A stretch of 64,000 nucleotides of DNA from Bacillaceae bacterium. GTDB taxonomy: Bacteria; Bacillota; Bacilli; JACDOE01. The position numbers and the translations under genes were made by a program. The first letter of the stretch is position 1; each line of letters begins with the position of its first letter. The stretch spans positions 372,001-436,000 of the forward strand of contig JACDOE010000001.1 of NCBI GenBank assembly GCA_017656255.1. Reading direction: 5' to 3'. The notes beneath the pieces were generated by a model. That model saw nothing but the letters and a program-made list of their open reading frames with translations. It ran no database searches and had not been told where the DNA came from. Shown piece by piece: positions 1 through 9,019 of the stretch.

Positions 1-2
1 AA

Positions 3-437
3 ACATTTGTGGAGGGAGCGAAAGGCGGATTTGGAACAGCTGTCAAAATCATTCCACATTTGGTCGGGATGATGGTGGCCGTGACCATATTCAGGGAATC
101 CGGAGCCCTGGATCTTTTTATTTCTTTCCTTCATCCGATATTACAGTTTTTTCATGTTCCCGGTGACATTGTTCCCCTTGCCCTGCTTCGTCCGATCAGT
201 GGGACTGGAGCGCTTGCGGTTACCACGGATATCATAGCCCAGCACGGACCTGATTCTTTTCTGGGTCGGCTGGCATCCACCATGCAGGGGAGTACCGATA
301 CCACGCTTTATGTGCTAACCGTTTATTTTGGTGCGGTCGGGGTTCGGAATGCCGTTTATTCATTGAAAGTTGGGTTATGGGCGGATCTTGCCGGGGCCAT
401 CGCTTCAATTGTCATTGTCAGTCTTGTTTTTGGGTAA
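3..437 (+). CDS. spmB: Spore maturation protein B, 3' part
   Basis: The gene is cut by the window start: the reading frame is open from base 3, so the GTG at 9 is probably internal (a Thr-Phe precedes it). SpmB and SpmA are multi-pass membrane proteins of the nucleoside-transporter-like Gate family needed for spore core dehydration in Bacillus. The visible part carries a GFGTAVKIIPHLVGM stretch, an LRPISGTGAL segment and GSTDTTLY, all typical of this family, with several hydrophobic segments. It is followed by a terminator and then rluB, the same order as in B. subtilis (spmA-spmB-rluB-res). Identity is secure; only the N-terminus is missing. Confidence 0.93.
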   Translation, partial: TFVEGAKGGFGTAVKIIPHLVGMMVAVTIFRESGALDLFISFLHPILQFFHVPGDIVPLALLRPISGTGALAVTTDIIAQHGPDSFLGRLASTMQGSTDTTLYVLTVYFGAVGVRNAVYSLKVGLWADLAGAIASIVIVSLVFG

Positions 438-443
438 TAGAGT

Positions 444-478
444 TGAGAAGTGAGAAGTGAGAGGTGAGAGGTGGGAAA
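444..478. repeat. Five tandem 7-bp units (TGAGAAG/TGAGAGG)
   Basis: Directly after spmB lie TGAGAAG, TGAGAAG, TGAGAGG, TGAGAGG and TGGGAAA in perfect 7-bp register (444-478). The last complete units also form the left arm of the spmB terminator. A degenerate tract of the same motif on the other strand occurs at 741-787. Origin unknown; replication slippage of a terminator arm is one explanation. Confidence 0.75.
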
Positions 479-498
479 AACTGCTCTCACCTTTTTTG
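462..498 (+). terminator. Rho-independent terminator after spmB
   Basis: A 9-bp stem, AGGTGAGAG (462-470) with CTCTCACCT (484-492), has a 13-nt loop and is followed by a run of six T. It lies about 25 bp downstream of the spmB stop. Confidence 0.75.
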
Positions 499-855
499 TT
501 GTTTAGAACGATCGTTTTTGATACCTGTCCTAAATTGACAGGTCGTAATACATGAACATAGTTATAAATAGTGCGGTTATGATCAGAGACTTTAAATAAG
601 GCATCTAAATGAACACTTCTCATGATATAAAAGGTACAACGTAATTTTTTCCGACATCCGAACTCTAACCTCCGACTGGCTCCAGCCCGGTCTTTTCACA
701 GGAAATAAGGAGAATTTGTTACTCCCATCATTTTTCACGATTCCCATCTCTCCCATCTCACCTCCCACATCTCACATCCCACCTCCAGTATTGTATTCTC
801 ATCCTTGTGAAAGGGAAGGATGAAGATTATGATGGTATAGGGGAGGGAAGCATAA
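499..855. other. Intergenic region between spmB and rluB
   Basis: About 360 bp with no convincing gene on either strand. It holds a CCCATCTC/CACCTCCCA-rich tract at 741-787, which on the opposite strand is a degenerate version of the TGAGAGG repeat at 444-478. The rluB ribosome site (GGGAGGG near 841-847) closes the region. I see no riboswitch or RNA gene. Confidence 0.5.
741..787. repeat. Degenerate CCCATCTC/CCCACCTC tract
   Basis: This pyrimidine-rich tract contains TCCCATCTC twice (742-750, 751-759), then CACCTCCCACATCTCACATCCCACCTCC. Its reverse complement consists of 7- to 9-bp units resembling TGGGAGG/TGAGATG, so it is an inverted, decayed relative of the repeat at 444-478, about 270 bp away. 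Confidence 0.6.
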
Positions 856-1617
856 ATGGAACGGTTGCAAAAAGTCATGGCTCACGCGGGAGTCGCTTCA
901 CGGAGAAAATGCGAGCAATTGATACTGGACGGTAAAGTCAAGGTTAACGGGACGGTCGTCCGGGAACTGGGTATCCAGGTTGATCCTCGGAAAGATCTCA
1001 TTGAAGTGAATGGTAAACAGATACAGCTTGAACAGAAGAGCTACATCCTTTTATATAAACCGGTGGGTGTCATTACAAGCGTTCGTGATCCACGAGGAAG
1101 AAAGACCGTCATCGATTTGATCGGAAGCGTGCAGGAACGCGTATATCCGGTGGGAAGACTGGATTATGACACGTCCGGTTTGCTGCTGTTAACCAATGAC
1201 GGTGAACTGGCGTACCGGATTACTCATCCGCGTTATGAACTGGACAAAGTATATCAAGTGACCGTCAAGGGAATCCCGCATATTAAGACTATCGAACGAT
1301 TAAAAAATGGAGTAGAATTAGAAGATGGTGTGACCGCTCCCGCAAAAGTTCGGATTTTATCAAAAGATGTACAAAAGGGACAGGCCCTTCTGGAAATGAC
1401 AATACACGAAGGACGAAACAGGCAAATTCGCAGAATGTGTAAAGCCGTCGGGCATCCAGTGAAAAAATTAAAAAGGGTGCAAATTGCTTTTTTAACACTG
1501 GACGGTCTTAAACCAGGGGAATACAGGCATCTGGAGAAAAAAGAAGTGACTGAACTTAAAAAAATGGTGGGATCTGGCAGTGTCACACAATCTTCAAAAA
1601 ATCCGAACGATAACTGA
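856..1617 (+). CDS. rluB: Ribosomal large-subunit pseudouridine synthase RluB family
   Basis: It converts a uridine of 23S rRNA helix 89 to pseudouridine. The 253-residue protein starts with an S4-like RNA-binding domain (about residues 1-60, MERLQKVMAHAGVASRRKCE) followed by an RsuA/RluB catalytic domain. The motif GRLDYDTSGLLLLTNDGE (about 98-115) contains the catalytic Asp, and GRNRQIRRM lies near residue 185. ATG is preceded by GGGAGGG at normal spacing. It sits between spmB and resA as in B. subtilis (ypuL). The lysine-rich, Ser/Asn-rich C-terminal tail is not conserved in the family. Very likely cytoplasmic and housekeeping. Confidence 0.95.
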   Translation: MERLQKVMAHAGVASRRKCEQLILDGKVKVNGTVVRELGIQVDPRKDLIEVNGKQIQLEQKSYILLYKPVGVITSVRDPRGRKTVIDLIGSVQERVYPVGRLDYDTSGLLLLTNDGELAYRITHPRYELDKVYQVTVKGIPHIKTIERLKNGVELEDGVTAPAKVRILSKDVQKGQALLEMTIHEGRNRQIRRMCKAVGHPVKKLKRVQIAFLTLDGLKPGEYRHLEKKEVTELKKMVGSGSVTQSSKNPNDN

Positions 1618-1691
1618 CAAAAGTCCGTTTATAATATTTTATAAGTAATTATGTTTACAAATTTAAAAACCTCCGAAAGGAGTGTACACCT

Positions 1692-2219
1692 GTGAAAAAA
1701 TCTAAAACAGGTATGCGGATTCTCATCCTAGCCATATTATTTATAGCCGTTGTCGGTGCCATCTACAATACGGCTTTTACCGACAAGCAAGCGATTAAGG
1801 AAGGGGCAAAAGCGCCTGACTTTGTGCTTCCCGAATTAAGGGGCGGCACCATACAATTGAGTGATTTGAAAGGGAAAGGAGTCGTACTCAACTTCTGGGG
1901 TTCCTGGTGTCCTCCCTGTGTGGAAGAAATGCCGGCTCTCAACCGTGCCTATCACAAATATCAAGATGATGGCGTTGAAATCATCGGGATCAATATAAGT
2001 GAATCGAAAGTGGCGGTATCCAGTTTTGTGCAACGTTTGAATCTGGATTTTCCCATTCTCCTTGATCAAAAAAGGGAAATCACCAATCTGTATGAAATCG
2101 ATCCCATCCCGACCACGTTTTTTATTGACAAGGATGGTATTATACAAAAAATTGTGATTGGAGGCCCCATGTCTGATCAAACCATACAACGCTACATAAC
2201 TCAAATCATGCCAGAATAA
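1692..2219 (+). CDS. resA: Thiol-disulfide oxidoreductase ResA
   Basis: ResA is a membrane-anchored, extracytoplasmic thioredoxin-like protein that reduces the haem-binding CXXCH cysteines of apocytochrome c during system II cytochrome c maturation. The 175-residue product has one N-terminal membrane anchor (about 9-26) and a thioredoxin fold with the active site WCPPC (Cys73, Cys76). B. subtilis ResA has CEPC here, so the first X is Pro instead of Glu. The IPTTFFID stretch supplies the cis-proline loop. GTG start at 1692 with AAAGGAG nine bases upstream. First gene of the res operon; resB follows 14 bp later. Confidence 0.95.
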   Translation: MKKSKTGMRILILAILFIAVVGAIYNTAFTDKQAIKEGAKAPDFVLPELRGGTIQLSDLKGKGVVLNFWGSWCPPCVEEMPALNRAYHKYQDDGVEIIGINISESKVAVSSFVQRLNLDFPILLDQKREITNLYEIDPIPTTFFIDKDGIIQKIVIGGPMSDQTIQRYITQIMPE

Positions 2220-2233
2220 TGGGGTGAATCAAT

Positions 2234-3853
2234 GTGGAAGACGTAAAGTGCGAATGCGGACATGCCAATCCGGTGGGAACCGTACTCTGTGAATCCTGCG
2301 GAAAACCACTGCAACAGGATGAAGGAGAAACAGCTTTTCCTGATATGAGATACGACGGAGTTTCCCGTCGTTCGCAGACCTATTCCAGAACACTGGTTGA
2401 CAAGGTCTGGAACTTTTTTTCGTCGGTTCGAAATGCCGTGATCATGATTATTATCGTATTGATTGCGTCAGCGGTGGGAACCGTTTTCCCTCAGGAGCAA
2501 TATATTCCGACTCTGGACCCGCCGGAAATATATTACGAAAAAGCGCATGGAACCCTGGGAAAGATCTATTATCAACTGGGCTTTCATAACTTGTACACAT
2601 CCTGGTGGTACATTACGTTATTGTTGATGATCGGCATCTCCCTTGTCATCTGCAGTCTTGACCGGGTTGTTCCCCTGTACCGGGCATTAAAAAAACTGCC
2701 GGTCAAAAGGCATCCTTCTTTCTTGAAAGGACAGCAGGTTTATACGCAATTTGAGATAGATGAAACGGAGAAGGAACGAACTCTTGAACAGCTGGAAAAG
2801 GGATTGAAACAAAAGCGTTACCGTGTTGTACGTGAGGGGAATGCCCTTGTCGCTGAGAAAGGACGTTTCAGCCGCTGGGGTCCTTATGTCAACCATATTG
2901 GACTGATTCTGGTCATTATCGGTGTTTTAATGCGACTTCTCCCCGGTTTTTATCTGAATGATTTTGTCTGGGTCAGGGAAGGAGAGACCAAACAGGTACC
3001 GGGAACGCCTTATTATGTTAAAAATGTGGAATTTATCGAAGAATACTATGAGGAAGAGGATCTCCCGGAAGGCGTGGAGGTAGAGGGCAGGGTCGTTAAA
3101 AATTATCAGACCGATGCTATTTTATATGAACAAAGGGTCAGTGATATTCCGGGTGCCCCGCCGGAGCTGGTGGAAGTTCACCGGGATCAGATCCGGGTTA
3201 ATCACCCACTGAAATATAAAGATTTGTTATTATATCAGGCAGAACGGAGAATTAACCAGTTGTCGGCTCTCAACCTGGAACTGATTGACAACCGGACGGG
3301 AGAATCCATCGGGGCTTTTAAACTGGATCTCTACAATCCGCCAGCGGATATTCAACTGACTGATGAGATTACCATTCAGATCCTGGAATACTATCAGGAT
3401 TTTGAATGGACTGAAGATAATCAACCCCGAACTAAAAGCCCGGAACCCAATAATCCGGCATTCGTAGTCAGTGTCATCAGTCCACAGACCCCGGAAGGGG
3501 AAAGAAGCTGGATATTTCTTGGAAGTACACTGGGAAGCCCAGACCGGGAACCGTTTTTCAGTTACCGATTTAACAAACCGGATATCGTGGACAGTACGGG
3601 GCTGATGGTTCGTAAAGAAAAGAGTTTGCCGTTTATCTACTTTGGTTCAGGCGTGGTCATGGTCGGGTTGATCATGGGATTTTACTGGCAACACCGGCGA
3701 ATCTGGATTGACCTGAACCACGGGCCCTTACAGCTTGCGGCACACACTAATAAAAACTGGTACGGTCTTAAACGTGAAATCCTGCAGATCCTGAAAAAAA
3801 TGGAGATAGATGTGACGATTGACCAGTTAAGCAAAGGTGGGAAATCAAAATGA
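2234..3853 (+). CDS. resB: Cytochrome c biogenesis protein ResB
   Basis: With ResC it forms the system II complex that exports and attaches haem to apocytochromes c. The 539-residue protein opens with a short cytoplasmic zinc-ribbon-like segment (Cys6, Cys8, Cys19, Cys22), then membrane segments near 66-85, 125-140 and 218-238, a large extracytoplasmic domain and a last membrane segment near 470-490. A GYxNHIG-like stretch (PYVNHIGLILVI) is typical of ResB. GTG start at 2234; an ATG two bases earlier is out of frame and stops at once. Its stop overlaps the resC start (ATGA), so the two are translationally coupled. Confidence 0.95.
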   Translation: MEDVKCECGHANPVGTVLCESCGKPLQQDEGETAFPDMRYDGVSRRSQTYSRTLVDKVWNFFSSVRNAVIMIIIVLIASAVGTVFPQEQYIPTLDPPEIYYEKAHGTLGKIYYQLGFHNLYTSWWYITLLLMIGISLVICSLDRVVPLYRALKKLPVKRHPSFLKGQQVYTQFEIDETEKERTLEQLEKGLKQKRYRVVREGNALVAEKGRFSRWGPYVNHIGLILVIIGVLMRLLPGFYLNDFVWVREGETKQVPGTPYYVKNVEFIEEYYEEEDLPEGVEVEGRVVKNYQTDAILYEQRVSDIPGAPPELVEVHRDQIRVNHPLKYKDLLLYQAERRINQLSALNLELIDNRTGESIGAFKLDLYNPPADIQLTDEITIQILEYYQDFEWTEDNQPRTKSPEPNNPAFVVSVISPQTPEGERSWIFLGSTLGSPDREPFFSYRFNKPDIVDSTGLMVRKEKSLPFIYFGSGVVMVGLIMGFYWQHRRIWIDLNHGPLQLAAHTNKNWYGLKREILQILKKMEIDVTIDQLSKGGKSK

Positions 3854-5058
3854 TTCAACTGAGCAGTAACCTACTCCTCATCGCGTTTATTCTTTATATG
3901 TTTGGTTCCATTGCCTTTGTCATCTCCGTTACTGGCCGGAGATGGCGTAACCGGGCACCGGAGGACCATGCCAGACGCTGGGGGTGGATCGGGTTTTACC
4001 TGACCCTAGCCGGTTTTTTCAGTCAGCTGGGATTTATCATTCTTCGCTGGATGGTTTCGGGGCACAGTCCGACCAGTAATATGTTTGAATTTATGGCTTT
4101 TCTCGGTTTTACAATCATTTTGGCTTTTATCGTACTTTACCTCATTTACCGCATTCCGGCTCTGGGAATGTTCGCAGTTCCGGTCGGCATGATCATGATT
4201 GCTTATGCTTCTGTATTTCCCAAAGAAATCATGCCGCTGATCCCGGCTCTGCAGAGTTACTGGCTTTATATCCATGTCACCACAGCAGCCCTGGGGGAAG
4301 GGATATTCGCTATCGGATTTGCCGCCGGTTTAATGTATCTGATTCGCACAGTGGATCAGACAGAACAATCATCCATCACCTGGTGGAAACGAAAGACCAC
4401 CTGGCTGGAATTCAGCATATCCGTTGTGCTGATGCTGGTCGGATTTATTCTGATGACGACACTCTTTTCCACTGCCGGTTATGAAGTGACCTACCAGATT
4501 CCCAATGAAGATGGCAACGTCAGAGAAATGACTTACCATCTGCCGAGTATAGCCGGTCCGCATAACGGGCAGCAGATGGAAGTTGCGTTTGGTCCCCTTT
4601 TTGAAGCACCGGAGTGGATGAACGGCAGAAAATTGAATACCATGCTCTGGTCCATTTTGTCAGGGATTGTGTTGTACTGGCTGATTCGGTTATTGATCCG
4701 AAAACGGTTGTCAGCCGCCATGAAACCCTGGTTGAATGACCTGGATCCGGATGTGATTGATGAGATCAGTTACCGATCCATTGCCATCGGATTTCCGATT
4801 TTTACGCTTGGTGCTCTGATTTTTGCCATGATCTGGGCTGCGGAGGCCTGGGGGCGCTTCTGGGGATGGGATCCCAAAGAAGTGTGGGCCTTGATCACCT
4901 GGCTGTTTTACAGTGCTTATCTTCATCTCAGACTTTCGAGAGGATGGCATGGCTCCAAATCAGCCTGGATGGCGGTGCTCGGGTTTGTATTTGTATTATT
5001 TACACTCGTGTTTGTCAATCTGGTTATCGCCGGTCTTCATTCATATGCCGGAGTATAA
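3850..5058 (+). CDS. resC: Cytochrome c biogenesis protein ResC (CcsA/CcsB family)
   Basis: Haem-handling membrane subunit of the system II cytochrome c synthase. The 402-residue protein has about eight hydrophobic segments and the family's tryptophan-rich haem-binding WWD region, WGRFWGWDPKEVWALITWL (about 333-351), with a conserved GLHSYAGV C-terminus. It contains an extra loop of roughly 60 residues (about 210-270) between membrane segments. Overlaps resB by four bases; resD follows 92 bp later, leaving room for a separate promoter for resDE as in B. subtilis. Confidence 0.95.
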   Translation: MIQLSSNLLLIAFILYMFGSIAFVISVTGRRWRNRAPEDHARRWGWIGFYLTLAGFFSQLGFIILRWMVSGHSPTSNMFEFMAFLGFTIILAFIVLYLIYRIPALGMFAVPVGMIMIAYASVFPKEIMPLIPALQSYWLYIHVTTAALGEGIFAIGFAAGLMYLIRTVDQTEQSSITWWKRKTTWLEFSISVVLMLVGFILMTTLFSTAGYEVTYQIPNEDGNVREMTYHLPSIAGPHNGQQMEVAFGPLFEAPEWMNGRKLNTMLWSILSGIVLYWLIRLLIRKRLSAAMKPWLNDLDPDVIDEISYRSIAIGFPIFTLGALIFAMIWAAEAWGRFWGWDPKEVWALITWLFYSAYLHLRLSRGWHGSKSAWMAVLGFVFVLFTLVFVNLVIAGLHSYAGV

Positions 5059-5150
5059 TGAAAAATCTGGACGGTTCGACGTTTTCTATCAATAAATATA
5101 GTACAATAAACATGTAGAGCTCTTTTTGAAGGATAAGGGGTGAGATCCAG

Positions 5151-5867
5151 ATGAGTGAAAAAGCCCGTATACTGGTCGTAGATGATGAAGAAAGAATCCG
5201 CAGGCTCCTCAAGATGTATCTGGAGAGGGAAAACTTTGAGATCGACGAGGCGGAAGACGGGGAAAAAGCGCTGCAACTGGCACTTGATGAAGATTACGAC
5301 ATCATTTTGCTCGATTTGATGCTTCCCGGTATGGATGGGATTGAAGTGTGCAAACGGATTCGTGAAACCAAAGCAACTCCCATTATCATGCTGACGGCAA
5401 AAGGGGAAGAAACCAATCGTGTTCAGGGGTTTGAAGTGGGAACCGATGACTATGTGGTAAAACCGTTCAGCCCCCGTGAAGTGGTTTATCGGGTCAAGGC
5501 GCTTTTACGCCGTTCATCCGCCACCAAGTATCTTCATACCGATACCGTGGCACAGAATGTGATCGTGTTTCCCCATCTGACGATTGACCATGATGCACAT
5601 AAAGTGATGTGCGGTGACCAGGAGGTTCCGCTTACACCCAAAGAGTATGAATTGCTTCATTATCTGGCCAAATCACCGGATAAGGTATTTACCCGGGAGC
5701 AACTGTTGAAAGATGTGTGGCATTATGACTTTTTTGGGGACCTTCGTACGGTAGATACGCATATTAAAAGACTGCGTGAAAAATTAAACAAAGTGTCTCC
5801 GAAGGCTGCCGAAATGATCACCACGGTCTGGGGAATCGGTTATAAGCTAGAGGTGCCCGGCAAGTGA
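5151..5867 (+). CDS. resD: Response regulator ResD
   Basis: OmpR/PhoB-type regulator that in Bacillus activates respiratory, cytochrome and anaerobic genes when ResE phosphorylates it. The 238-residue protein has a receiver domain with acidic residues Asp11/Asp12, phospho-acceptor Asp55 (IILLDLMLPG), Thr near 83 and Lys near 104 (VVKPF), and a C-terminal winged-helix DNA-binding domain (about 135-235) with the usual LTPKEYELL and VDTHIKRLREK motifs. It overlaps resE by four bases (GTGA), so the pair is co-translated. Likely acts on resABC and other respiratory promoters; no binding site is proven here. Confidence 0.95.
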   Translation: MSEKARILVVDDEERIRRLLKMYLERENFEIDEAEDGEKALQLALDEDYDIILLDLMLPGMDGIEVCKRIRETKATPIIMLTAKGEETNRVQGFEVGTDDYVVKPFSPREVVYRVKALLRRSSATKYLHTDTVAQNVIVFPHLTIDHDAHKVMCGDQEVPLTPKEYELLHYLAKSPDKVFTREQLLKDVWHYDFFGDLRTVDTHIKRLREKLNKVSPKAAEMITTVWGIGYKLEVPGK

Positions 5868-7675
5868 TCTGGAAGATCTGGAGAACCGTAGTCGGTAAGT
5901 TATGGCTGACTATTATCGGTCTGGTGACACTGGTTCTATTTGTCCTGAGTTTTTATCTGATTCAGTTATTAGAACAATATTATTATGAACAGCGTTCCAA
6001 TGATTTAATCCGAGTCGCTGAAAAAGCGGCTCTGGTTTTTGATACGGACCCGGACCGGCTCCATGCAATCGCCAATGCAGCTCAGTTTGTAGAAGCCTAT
6101 GACACCCGGCTGGTTGTCATCGGAGAAGAAGGGAAAATCAATTCTCCCGAGATCGATTCCAACCTGCCGCAAATTCAAATCGGATATTTAATTGATTACC
6201 TGCAGCAAAATATGGTTAAAACCGGTGATACACAGCGTTTTCGGGATGTATTTCCGGTAACCTATCCGAATGAAACGGTGTCCGGGGAGTCTGAACCTGT
6301 CATAGAAGAAGAGATGCTGGTTGTCGCGGTACCACTTTTTTTAAACGGTGTGGAGTCGGGGCACATTATCATTTATCAGTCTCTGGATGAGTTGAATGAG
6401 ACAACGAATAAAGCGACACGACTAATTATCTATACTGCCGGCGTGGGCATCATTCTGACCACCATCTTTGCCTTTTTTCTCACGACACGGGTGACACAGC
6501 CTCTTCGTCAGATGAGAAGAGCGGCCGACCGATTTTCTGTCGGTCAGTTTTATGCCAAAATCCCGATTCGGACGCATGATGAAATCGGGCAACTGGCTTC
6601 CACGTTCAATCATATGGCGAAACAGCTGGATGATCTGGTGCATGCGCTGTCTCGGGAAAAAGAACAGTTGTCCAGTGTTCTCAAAAGTATGGCCGACGGT
6701 GTTCTTACCGTTGATGCTGATGGTGAGATCATTTTAACCAACCCGCCGGCCGAACGCATGGTCAGGGCCTGGTCTCTGGAGGCAGGGTTGCACAGGGAAG
6801 ACAAGAAAATACTCCCGGATCCCCTGTATTCGATTCTTGAAACCGTCATCCAGAAGGAAGAAGAGGTGTCAACCGATATCACGGTTCAGGGAAGAGTCTG
6901 GTCGGTTGTGATGGCGCCCCTTTATGACCGGAATCAAGTCAGCGGGGCAGTTGCCGTTTTACGGGATATGACCGAAGAAAGACGGATGGACATGCTGCGT
7001 AAAGGATTTGTGGCCAATGTCTCCCATGAGCTCCGCACGCCGATTTCCATGTTGCAGGGATACAGTGAGGCATTGCTGGATGGTGTGGCTGATTCGGCTG
7101 AAGAACGAAAAGAAATTGCTCAGATTATCTATGATGAATCGCTTAGAATGGGACGACTGGTCAATGAACTGCTCGACCTGGCCAGGATGGAAGCGGGTCA
7201 TTTTCAACTGCAACTGGAAAAAACCCCAATAGCTGATTTAATGATAAATGTGGCAAAGAAATTTTCCGGTATGGCACGGGAACAAAAGGTGGAACTTCAT
7301 ACGAAGCTTGACGCCAATCTTGGTCTGTATCTCCTGGACCCGGACCGTATCGCCCAGGTGTTGATCAACCTGGTGGATAATGCGATCCGACATACTGATA
7401 GTGGGGGAGAAGTGACCCTTGTCGCTTATGAACAGGGAGGCCATCTTCATATTCAGGTCAAAGATACAGGCAGTGGTATTCCTGAAGAAGATTTACCGTT
7501 TGTTTTTGAACGTTTCTATAAAGCGGATAAAGCCAGAACACGGGGTAAAGCCGGTACCGGCCTGGGACTTGCCATTGTTAAAAATCTGGTGCAGGCGCAT
7601 GGCGGAACGATAGATGTGAAGAGTAAAGTGGGAGAGGGGACAACTTTCCTGATTCAGATTCCCATCTCCCGTTGA
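5864..7675 (+). CDS. resE: Sensor histidine kinase ResE
   Basis: Membrane sensor kinase partner of ResD. In the 603-residue protein, membrane segment 1 (about 13-31), an extracytoplasmic sensor domain, membrane segment 2 (about 187-207), HAMP (about 207-260), a PAS domain (about 265-375), the HisKA box with phospho-accepting His near 388 (NVSHELRTP) and a HATPase_c domain (DNAIRHT, DTGSGIPEED, GTGLGLAIVK) follow in order. GTG start overlaps the resD stop. All residues needed for kinase activity are present. After it comes a short gap and then the unrelated HAD gene, so the operon likely ends here. Confidence 0.95.
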   Translation: MIWKIWRTVVGKLWLTIIGLVTLVLFVLSFYLIQLLEQYYYEQRSNDLIRVAEKAALVFDTDPDRLHAIANAAQFVEAYDTRLVVIGEEGKINSPEIDSNLPQIQIGYLIDYLQQNMVKTGDTQRFRDVFPVTYPNETVSGESEPVIEEEMLVVAVPLFLNGVESGHIIIYQSLDELNETTNKATRLIIYTAGVGIILTTIFAFFLTTRVTQPLRQMRRAADRFSVGQFYAKIPIRTHDEIGQLASTFNHMAKQLDDLVHALSREKEQLSSVLKSMADGVLTVDADGEIILTNPPAERMVRAWSLEAGLHREDKKILPDPLYSILETVIQKEEEVSTDITVQGRVWSVVMAPLYDRNQVSGAVAVLRDMTEERRMDMLRKGFVANVSHELRTPISMLQGYSEALLDGVADSAEERKEIAQIIYDESLRMGRLVNELLDLARMEAGHFQLQLEKTPIADLMINVAKKFSGMAREQKVELHTKLDANLGLYLLDPDRIAQVLINLVDNAIRHTDSGGEVTLVAYEQGGHLHIQVKDTGSGIPEEDLPFVFERFYKADKARTRGKAGTGLGLAIVKNLVQAHGGTIDVKSKVGEGTTFLIQIPISR

Positions 7676-7749
7676 GTCCGCTATTATGATACAATGAACC
7701 GTATATTTATTATTTATTTATACGAAGAAGTGGGTGGAGGGAACCAAAC

Positions 7750-8877
7750 ATGTTTCGCATGATTCTGTTTGATGTTGATGGTGTAATTTTAAGTGAAGAG
7801 CGGTATTTTGATGCATCTGCCTTAACCGTCTGGGAAATGTTGTACAGCCCGAAGTATCTGGGACTTTCCGGGGATGAGTTTACGCCGGCTCCTGAAGAAA
7901 ACGTGATACGTCGGGTTCGCAAAGATGTTTTTGCAGATGACCGTGTGCTTAATTTTGTTAAAGGCAGGGGGATTAATGCGAACTGGGACATGGTTTATCT
8001 GACTTTTGGTTACCAGCTGGTTCGTTTGCTTGCAGAGCTTTATAAAGAAAATCCGGAAGCGGTCAAACCTATTTTGAAAAATCAGATCGGTTTTACCGAA
8101 CTGGAAACGATCAACCGACTGGCTCAGCATAGCTCCTTTACGCCGGACTATGGGGCGTTTGTTGACGATTTTTCTCGTACGGATGTAGAGAAGCAGGCCC
8201 TGTTAAAAGAGTTGAATGGTCTGATCAAAGCATGGACAGGGATTGATACGGACATTTTCTCTCGCAACAGTACCCTGTGGGATGTCTGTCAGGAGACGTT
8301 CCAGGAATGGTATCTGGGAGATGATAAAGTAGAAGAATCCATCGGACGGCCTGCCCGGCAATCCGGTAAAAAGGGTTTCCTGCACGATGAAATCCCGATT
8401 GTCGAGGTTGACCGGATGCGTGATCTGTTTATGTCCTTAAAAAATAAAGGAATTACCATCGGAATTGGAACGGGAAGACCTCAGATTGAAACGATCGAGC
8501 CGCTCCGCGCCATGGGATTGTTGGAGTGTTTTGACACGGATCGAATTGTGTCTGCATCCTATGTACTGGAAGCGGAACGTGAATATCCGGAACGGGCTCC
8601 GCTGGCCAAGCCGCAGCCGTTTTGCTATGTAGCGGGCATGCTGGGTCTTGAACACAGCGTTGAAGAGGCGCTCAATCATCCGCTTCCTGTGGAAAACGGG
8701 GATGAGATCCTGATTGTTGGGGATTCAGTGGCAGACCTGATGGCCGCTCGCTCGATGGGAGTCAAATTCGCTGCAACACTCACCGGCCTGTCCGGACAGG
8801 AAGCCAGAGGCAAATTTGAAGATTTAAAAGCGGATTATATTCTGGACGATGTGCTGGGTGTTAAGGAGATTGTGTAA
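7750..8877 (+). CDS. HAD-superfamily hydrolase with a large cap insertion
   Basis: Putative phosphatase or phosphotransferase of unknown substrate. The 375-residue protein has the HAD nucleophile motif FDVDGVIL (Asp8, Asp10), motif II in GIGTGRPQ (about 238-245), and the magnesium-binding motif GDSVADLMAA (Gly324 onward). About 225 residues lie between motifs I and II, far more than in simple HAD phosphatases, so it carries a large cap domain probably rich in helix. ATG with GGTGGAGGG upstream. Single-gene unit between resE and a terminator hairpin at 8907-8957; nothing in the context names a substrate. Confidence 0.8.
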   Translation: MFRMILFDVDGVILSEERYFDASALTVWEMLYSPKYLGLSGDEFTPAPEENVIRRVRKDVFADDRVLNFVKGRGINANWDMVYLTFGYQLVRLLAELYKENPEAVKPILKNQIGFTELETINRLAQHSSFTPDYGAFVDDFSRTDVEKQALLKELNGLIKAWTGIDTDIFSRNSTLWDVCQETFQEWYLGDDKVEESIGRPARQSGKKGFLHDEIPIVEVDRMRDLFMSLKNKGITIGIGTGRPQIETIEPLRAMGLLECFDTDRIVSASYVLEAEREYPERAPLAKPQPFCYVAGMLGLEHSVEEALNHPLPVENGDEILIVGDSVADLMAARSMGVKFAATLTGLSGQEARGKFEDLKADYILDDVLGVKEIV

Positions 8878-8906
8878 AAGTTGGTAAAGGTGTGACACGA
8901 TACATT

Positions 8907-8957
8907 CCGGTTGCAAAACGCCTGTGAAAGAGGTAATGTTTTGTAACCGGATATTTT
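8907..8957 (+). terminator. Probable terminator after the HAD gene
   Basis: Near-perfect 13-bp stem: CCGGTTGCAAAAC (8907-8919) with GTTTTGTAACCGG (8938-8950), one G-T pair, 18-nt loop, followed by ATATTTTTAT. It begins 30 bp after the HAD stop codon. Confidence 0.6.
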
Positions 8958-9019
8958 TATAGGAAAAAGCATTCTTTTTTTGTATAAGGTGCATGCAAGT
9001 GAAGAAGGAGATGTTAAAA

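Noticed and set aside
444-478. GAG-rich repeats resembling a TRAP-binding site
   Set aside because: The GAG units are 7 bp apart (four-base spacers) and only four or five long; TRAP needs about 11 GAG/UAG units with two- to three-base spacers. No trp gene follows.
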